Both the position numbers and the translations under genes were made by a program. The notes under the pieces are model-generated. The model did not search any database and was not told the origin of the DNA. It worked only from the letters and a program-made list of their open reading frames with translations. A stretch of 10,279 nt of DNA from Erysipelotrichaceae bacterium (GTDB lineage Bacteria; Bacillota_I; Bacilli_A; Erysipelotrichales; Erysipelotrichaceae). This document shows, piece by piece, positions 7,654-10,279 of this stretch (position 1 is the first letter of the stretch; every line of letters starts with the position of its first letter). Where the stretch lies: NCBI GenBank assembly GCA_003520745.1, contig DOUE01000017.1:131479-141757 (forward strand), read 5' to 3'.

Positions 7654-8211
7654 TTACTCTCTTTCGATATCTTCCTTAAGTAGGGCGTAGAACGGGAAAT
7701 CATAGTATTGTCCGTCTTTTTCGCTTCTTAACTGACGATAGACCCCTTCTTTGATGAATCCGGCTTTTTCGATGACTTTCCGGCTGGCGATGTTGATGAT
7801 GTTGTGCATGATCTCCAGCCTGCGGAAACCGGTCATCGTAAACCAGATCGGGATGGCTGCCTTGAGCGCTTCGCTCATGTATCCGTGGTTATGGTAGGTG
7901 TGGTTAAGCACATACCCGATTTCACCCACATCGCCGAATCGGACGGTATGCACGTCGACCGTTCCGATCATCTTCCCGTTTTCTTTGAGTACGATCGCGA
8001 AGGCTTCGGGAATTCCCCTTTGAGGGCGTGTCAGGAAGTGTTCATTGATCGACTTCACGCTCCGCTCAAGCGTCTCGTGTCGCGGCCAACTCAGCATTTT
8101 CACGACTTCTTCATCGGATGCATAGTCGAAGAGATCCTGCGCATCTTCGATGCGGATCGGTCTGAGAATCAGACGATCGGTTTCGATCGTCGGTACAAAC
8201 AATTCCAGCAT
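7654..8211 (-). CDS. GNAT family N-acetyltransferase (RimJ/RimL-like)
   Basis: This encodes a 185-residue protein expected to transfer acetyl from acetyl-CoA to an amino group. It opens with TDRLILRPIRIEDAQDLF (11-28), the classic N-terminal signature of the RimJ/RimL/SpeG-like branch. Motif A is EIGYVLNHTYHNHGYMSEAL at 97-116; the acetyl-CoA loop reads NHGYM where G-x-G/A is usual. Motif B NIASRKVIEKAGFIKEG is at 140-156. The frame stays open upstream to 8442, but that stretch is the T-box leader. The real start is the ATG at 8211, which has AGGAGG (plus-strand 8219-8224) seven bases before it. It is the first gene behind the valine T-box and is followed four bases later by valS, so its expression should rise when charged tRNA-Val falls. 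The substrate is unknown: a ribosomal protein, a small molecule, or an aminoacyl compound are all possible. Confidence 0.9.
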   Translation of the reverse strand: MLELFVPTIETDRLILRPIRIEDAQDLFDYASDEEVVKMLSWPRHETLERSVKSINEHFLTRPQRGIPEAFAIVLKENGKMIGTVDVHTVRFGDVGEIGYVLNHTYHNHGYMSEALKAAIPIWFTMTGFRRLEIMHNIINIASRKVIEKAGFIKEGVYRQLRSEKDGQYYDFPFYALLKEDIERE

Positions 8212-8228
8212 ATCTTTCCCTCCTTCGC

Positions 8229-8257
8229 AAAAAAAGCGCCCTGACAAGGACGCTTTT
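8229..8257 (-). terminator. T-box regulated intrinsic terminator
   Basis: Minus-strand AAAAGCGUCCU and AGGGCGCUUUU pair over eleven bases (one U-G) around a UGUC loop and run into seven Ts. The 5' arm is shared with the antiterminator, so the two structures exclude each other. It lies 17 bases upstream of the GNAT start. Confidence 0.92.
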
Positions 8258-8271
8258 GCGTGGTACCACCT
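8247..8271 (-). promoter_or_regulatory. T-box antiterminator
   Basis: The conserved element AGGUGGUACCACG forms the antiterminator. AGG pairs with CCU, the seven-base UGGUACC bulge is left free, and ACGC pairs with GCGU across an AAAA loop. The UGGU of the bulge complements an ACCA tRNA 3' end, fitting the A discriminator usual for tRNA-Val. Its distal strand (8247-8253) is the 5' arm of the terminator. Confidence 0.93.
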
Positions 8272-8444
8272 AAATTTCACATTACTGTGCTCGATCCGGT
8301 AACGTCGGTGTACGTGTTTTTCTACTCTGTTCGAAAAACCGGCTCCCGGACGACTTTCGCTTTGTCTTTGGTATCGTTCCATCACCCCGATACTTTCTAT
8401 GTTCCCCGACAAGGCTACTTCTTCCGTTCTCTGCCATTGCATAA

Positions 8445-8473
8445 ATTATAGCGACCCGTTCAGCCTTTGTCAA
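8445..8473 (-). promoter_or_regulatory. Consensus promoter of the T-box-GNAT-valS operon
   Basis: TTGACA (plus-strand 8468-8473) and TATAAT (8445-8450) are both perfect and separated by exactly 17 bases, predicting a strong housekeeping promoter starting near 8438. The -35 hexamer lies inside the last codons of queH (Phe-Asp-Lys), so the operon is transcribed independently of the queuosine genes. Confidence 0.9.
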
Positions 8474-9137
8474 AGGGATACGTGCGATGATCGACGTCTT
8501 TCCCCTTTTGTTTCGCATCGAGGTAGGAATAGAGGCAGCCGCAGTACTGCTGCTGATACATTTTCTCTTCTTTGGCGATTTCGACGCTTCGGTCGATCCC
8601 TTTGTTTTTCTTGAAGTTTGAATAGAAGTATTTCAAGTCGGGATACGCGGGCATCAAGCGTCGCGCGATGTCGTTGATGAAGGCGCTGTTTTTCTGCCGC
8701 GAGATCGTCATGACCGTGCTGACATAGTCGAAATGATGTTCGCTGGCATAACGCATCGCTTCGTTCATGCGTAGCGCATAGCACATGCGGCAGCGTCCGT
8801 AGCCTTCTTTATCATCGGCGCGTTTCGCCAAATAGGTTTCATGGTATTCATCCCGCTTGATGTCGTAGGGGACGATTTTCACGGTCTGGCCAGATCGTTG
8901 ATTGAAACGGTCGACATAAGCGTTCAGTTCGTGCAGGCGGATGTCGTATTCGATCTCCGGATACAGGTTATGGTTGTTGTAAAGGAGGGTGATGTCGAAG
9001 AAATCGGCGAGATATTCCAAAGGATAGGAGTTGCAGACGGCGCAACACGAGTGTAGTAAAAGACTCGGCTTATTCGGTAAAGCTTTGATTTTTTCGAGTT
9101 CTTCCTTTTCCCAGGCATACGCATCGAATTTCTTCAT
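8460..9137 (-). CDS. queH: Epoxyqueuosine reductase QueH
   Basis: QueH (formerly DUF208) performs the last step of queuosine synthesis, reducing epoxyqueuosine to queuosine at the wobble base of GUN-anticodon tRNAs. It is unrelated to the cobalamin enzyme QueG. The 225-residue protein shows the family's full cysteine set: CCAVC at 31-35, CRMC at 116-119 and CGC at 199-201. These bind an iron-sulfur cluster and a further metal in characterised members. The Asp-rich and Tyr/Phe-rich segments around DYVSTVMTISRQKN (137-150) are also typical. The start ATG overlaps the queA stop by four bases (ATGA), and no good Shine-Dalgarno precedes it, so translation is probably coupled to queA. The TGA stop sits just upstream of the next promoter, whose -35 is within this gene. 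No terminator is evident between the queH stop and the T-box leader. Confidence 0.95.
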   Translation of the reverse strand: MKKFDAYAWEKEELEKIKALPNKPSLLLHSCCAVCNSYPLEYLADFFDITLLYNNHNLYPEIEYDIRLHELNAYVDRFNQRSGQTVKIVPYDIKRDEYHETYLAKRADDKEGYGRCRMCYALRMNEAMRYASEHHFDYVSTVMTISRQKNSAFINDIARRLMPAYPDLKYFYSNFKKNKGIDRSVEIAKEEKMYQQQYCGCLYSYLDAKQKGKDVDHRTYPFDKG

Positions 9138-10156
9138 AGGATCAGCATGCTGTCTCCGAAAGAGAAGAATCGGTACTCCTCTTTGATGGCTTCGTGATAC
9201 GCTTTGAAAATAAGGTCTTTGGTGGCGAATGCGCTCACCAGCATCATCAGGGTCGACTTCGGGAGGTGGAAATTGGTGATTTGTACATCGACCGCTTTGA
9301 ACTTGAATCCGGGATAGATGAAGATGTCGGTGGATGAACTTTCGGCTTTGAAATCATCGAACTTCTTCAGTTGGGTTTCCAGCGTCCTTGTCGATGTGGT
9401 TCCGACGGAAATGATCCGCCGTCCTTCTTTTTTCGCCATATTCAAACGCTTGGCGGCCTCTTCACTGACAGTATACATCTCTTCGTGCATTTTATGCGTA
9501 GTCACGTCTTCCACTTCGACGGGACGAAACGTCCCCAGTCCGACATGGAGGGTGATTTTTACGATCTCGATCCCTTTTTCCTCCAACGTTTGAAGAAGAG
9601 CGGGGGTGAAATGCAGACCGGCGGTCGGGGCGGCGGCGCTGCCCTTCTCTTTCGCATACACGGTTTGGTATCGATCGGGGTCTTGAAGTTTCTCTTTAAT
9701 GTATGGAGGTAAAGGCATGATGCCAAGACGGTCCAGGATTTCGTAGAAAATCCCGGTGTAGATGAACTTGAAGATGCGCAAGCCCTCCGGCAACACCTGC
9801 AGGCATTGCGCTTTGAGATCGCCATCCCCGAAAGTGATCATCGTCCCGACCTTGACGACTTTCGCATTGCCGACCAGACATTCCGCCTCGTCGTTCTCAT
9901 GTTTCAGGATCAACAGTTCGACATGCGCCCCGGTTTCTTCCTTCACCCCGAACAAACGTGCCGGCAGTACCTTGGTTTCATTGAGGACCAGCACATCTCC
10001 GGCATGAAGATACTCGGGCAGGTCGTAGAAATGACGGTGGGTGATGCTTTGGGTGGATCTGTCCACGACCAAAAGCCTTGAGGCGCTACGGTCGCTTAAG
10101 GGGGTTTGGGCGATTAAATGGGGTGGAAGTTGGAAATCGAAGTCCTGTGTTCGCAT
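9134..10156 (-). CDS. queA: S-adenosylmethionine:tRNA ribosyltransferase-isomerase
   Basis: QueA transfers and isomerises the ribosyl part of S-adenosylmethionine onto preQ1-modified tRNA, giving epoxyqueuosine. The protein is 340 residues, the usual length. Family hallmarks run throughout: LIAQTPLSDRSASRLLVVDR (14-33), the VLNETKVLPARL segment (57-68), AAPTAGLHFTPALL (175-188), LHVGLGTFRPVE (203-214), HKMHEE (221-226), SVGTTSTRTLE (250-260) and ITNFHLPKSTLMMLVSAF (293-310). AGAGG lies six bases before the ATG. The ATG shares one base with the stop of the upstream tgt gene (TAATG), and the stop overlaps queH, so tgt, queA and queH are one coupled unit that supplies consecutive late steps of the pathway. 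Confidence 0.98.
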   Translation of the reverse strand: MRTQDFDFQLPPHLIAQTPLSDRSASRLLVVDRSTQSITHRHFYDLPEYLHAGDVLVLNETKVLPARLFGVKEETGAHVELLILKHENDEAECLVGNAKVVKVGTMITFGDGDLKAQCLQVLPEGLRIFKFIYTGIFYEILDRLGIMPLPPYIKEKLQDPDRYQTVYAKEKGSAAAPTAGLHFTPALLQTLEEKGIEIVKITLHVGLGTFRPVEVEDVTTHKMHEEMYTVSEEAAKRLNMAKKEGRRIISVGTTSTRTLETQLKKFDDFKAESSSTDIFIYPGFKFKAVDVQITNFHLPKSTLMMLVSAFATKDLIFKAYHEAIKEEYRFFSFGDSMLIL

Positions 10157-10279
10157 TAGAAACCTCTCGAATCGATGCTGTTGAGTTTATGTTTTTTGAA
10201 ATATTCGTTCTTGAAATCCAAGAAACGGTCTTCGTTGATCGCTTGACGGATGTCTTCGGTCAGTTTGATCAAGAAGCGA
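10156..10279 (-). CDS. tgt: Queuine/preQ1 tRNA-guanine transglycosylase, C-terminal fragment
   Basis: Only the last 40 codons are in the window; the 5' part continues past the right edge. The translated end reads RFLIKLTEDIRQAI, then NEDRFLDFKNEYFKKHK. This resembles the C-terminal helix of bacterial Tgt, where a conserved 'M..IR.AI..GRF..F...F' pattern closes the protein. Tgt exchanges guanine for preQ1 at position 34 of tRNAs, providing the substrate of QueA. The TAA stop shares its last base with the queA start. Identification rests on this short segment plus the position directly before queA, a very common arrangement. Confidence 0.85.
   Translation of the reverse strand, partial: RFLIKLTEDIRQAINEDRFLDFKNEYFKKHKLNSIDSRGF

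Larger units (their letters stand above)
8229..8438 (-). ncRNA. T-box leader (valine, GUC specifier)
   Basis: This leader binds tRNA-Val directly and permits transcription of GNAT-valS only when the tRNA is uncharged. Hand folding of the minus strand gives Stem I from about 8435 to 8341. GGC pairs with GCC at its base, a K-turn-like AGAGAA sits opposite GGA, and CGGA pairs with UCCG. The specifier loop has AGAAGUA on one side and GAAAGUCG on the other. Above it are an eight-pair helix with one mismatch (GCCUUGUC/GACAAAGC) and a perfect distal helix GUAUCG/CGAUAC. The in-loop codon GUC at 8354-8352, followed by a purine, specifies valine, in agreement with the downstream gene. A seven-pair hairpin (GUUUUUC/GAAAAAC, 8339-8316) follows, then the conserved T-box at 8259-8271. 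The exact 5' end is inferred from the promoter. Confidence 0.93.

Noticed and set aside
7650..7703. Eighteen extra codons at the start of ValRS
   Set aside because: They overlap the end of the GNAT gene, and homologous synthetases begin near the KKTLDTKYNHH segment.
8212..8442. N-terminal extension of the GNAT protein by 77 codons
   Set aside because: The frame happens to be open, but the DNA is the T-box leader with a terminator, and AGGAGG sits at the right distance only for the ATG at 8211.
8282..8518. Small minus-strand frame of 78 codons across the queH end and T-box leader
   Set aside because: It covers the promoter and structured leader, has no Shine-Dalgarno, and no recognisable protein features.
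1..10279. Possibility of the Mycoplasma code (TGA = Trp)
   Set aside because: Trp is encoded by TGG in the genes I decoded, and TGA ends queA, queH and the ABC ATPase gene at the expected family lengths.

Overview
The window is a densely packed bacterial chromosomal segment in which every gene I can support lies on the minus strand. Read in the direction of transcription (high to low coordinates), it holds the 3' end of tgt, then queA, queH, a GNAT acetyltransferase, valS, ppdK, a two-gene ABC transporter, and the 5' part of a D-2-hydroxyacid dehydrogenase that runs off the left edge. No mobile element, CRISPR array, rRNA or tRNA gene was seen.

The organism is probably a member of the Bacillota or a close relative (an Erysipelotrichia- or Izemoplasma/Acholeplasma-like lineage is possible, but this is only an impression). 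The signs are AGGAGG ribosome binding sites, a T-box leader in front of an aminoacyl-tRNA synthetase operon, a possible CcpA/cre site, pyruvate phosphate dikinase, and a B-type (QueH) epoxyqueuosine reductase. TGA serves as a stop in queA, queH and the ABC ATPase gene, and the Trp codons I decoded are TGG, so the standard code applies. GC content looks roughly balanced, which is high for a typical Mollicute.

Region by region: (1) 8460-10279 is a translationally coupled queuosine block, tgt-queA-queH, with overlaps of 1 and 4 bp. It covers base exchange, ribosyl transfer and epoxide reduction of the tRNA wobble base; no preQ0/preQ1 synthesis gene is in view. (2) 8212-8473 carries a perfect TTGACA-17-TATAAT promoter, whose -35 lies inside the end of queH, followed by a complete T-box leader. 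The leader can be folded by hand, including a GUC (valine) specifier and mutually exclusive antiterminator and terminator. (3) 5055-8211 is the operon this leader controls: a GNAT acetyltransferase placed first, then valS, closed by a terminator at 5009-5040. (4) 2291-4994 is monocistronic ppdK, with a -10 box, a cre-like element on the predicted start point, a strong Shine-Dalgarno and a UUCG-loop terminator. (5) 770-2288 is a small ABC exporter unit with its own promoter and terminator. (6) 1-759 is a 2-hydroxyacid dehydrogenase transcribed from its own short intergenic region.

Most of the window is housekeeping. The parts most worth a second look are the GNAT gene inserted between a valine T-box and valS, and the candidate catabolite-control site at the ppdK promoter. 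I found no sign of a wholly new system.
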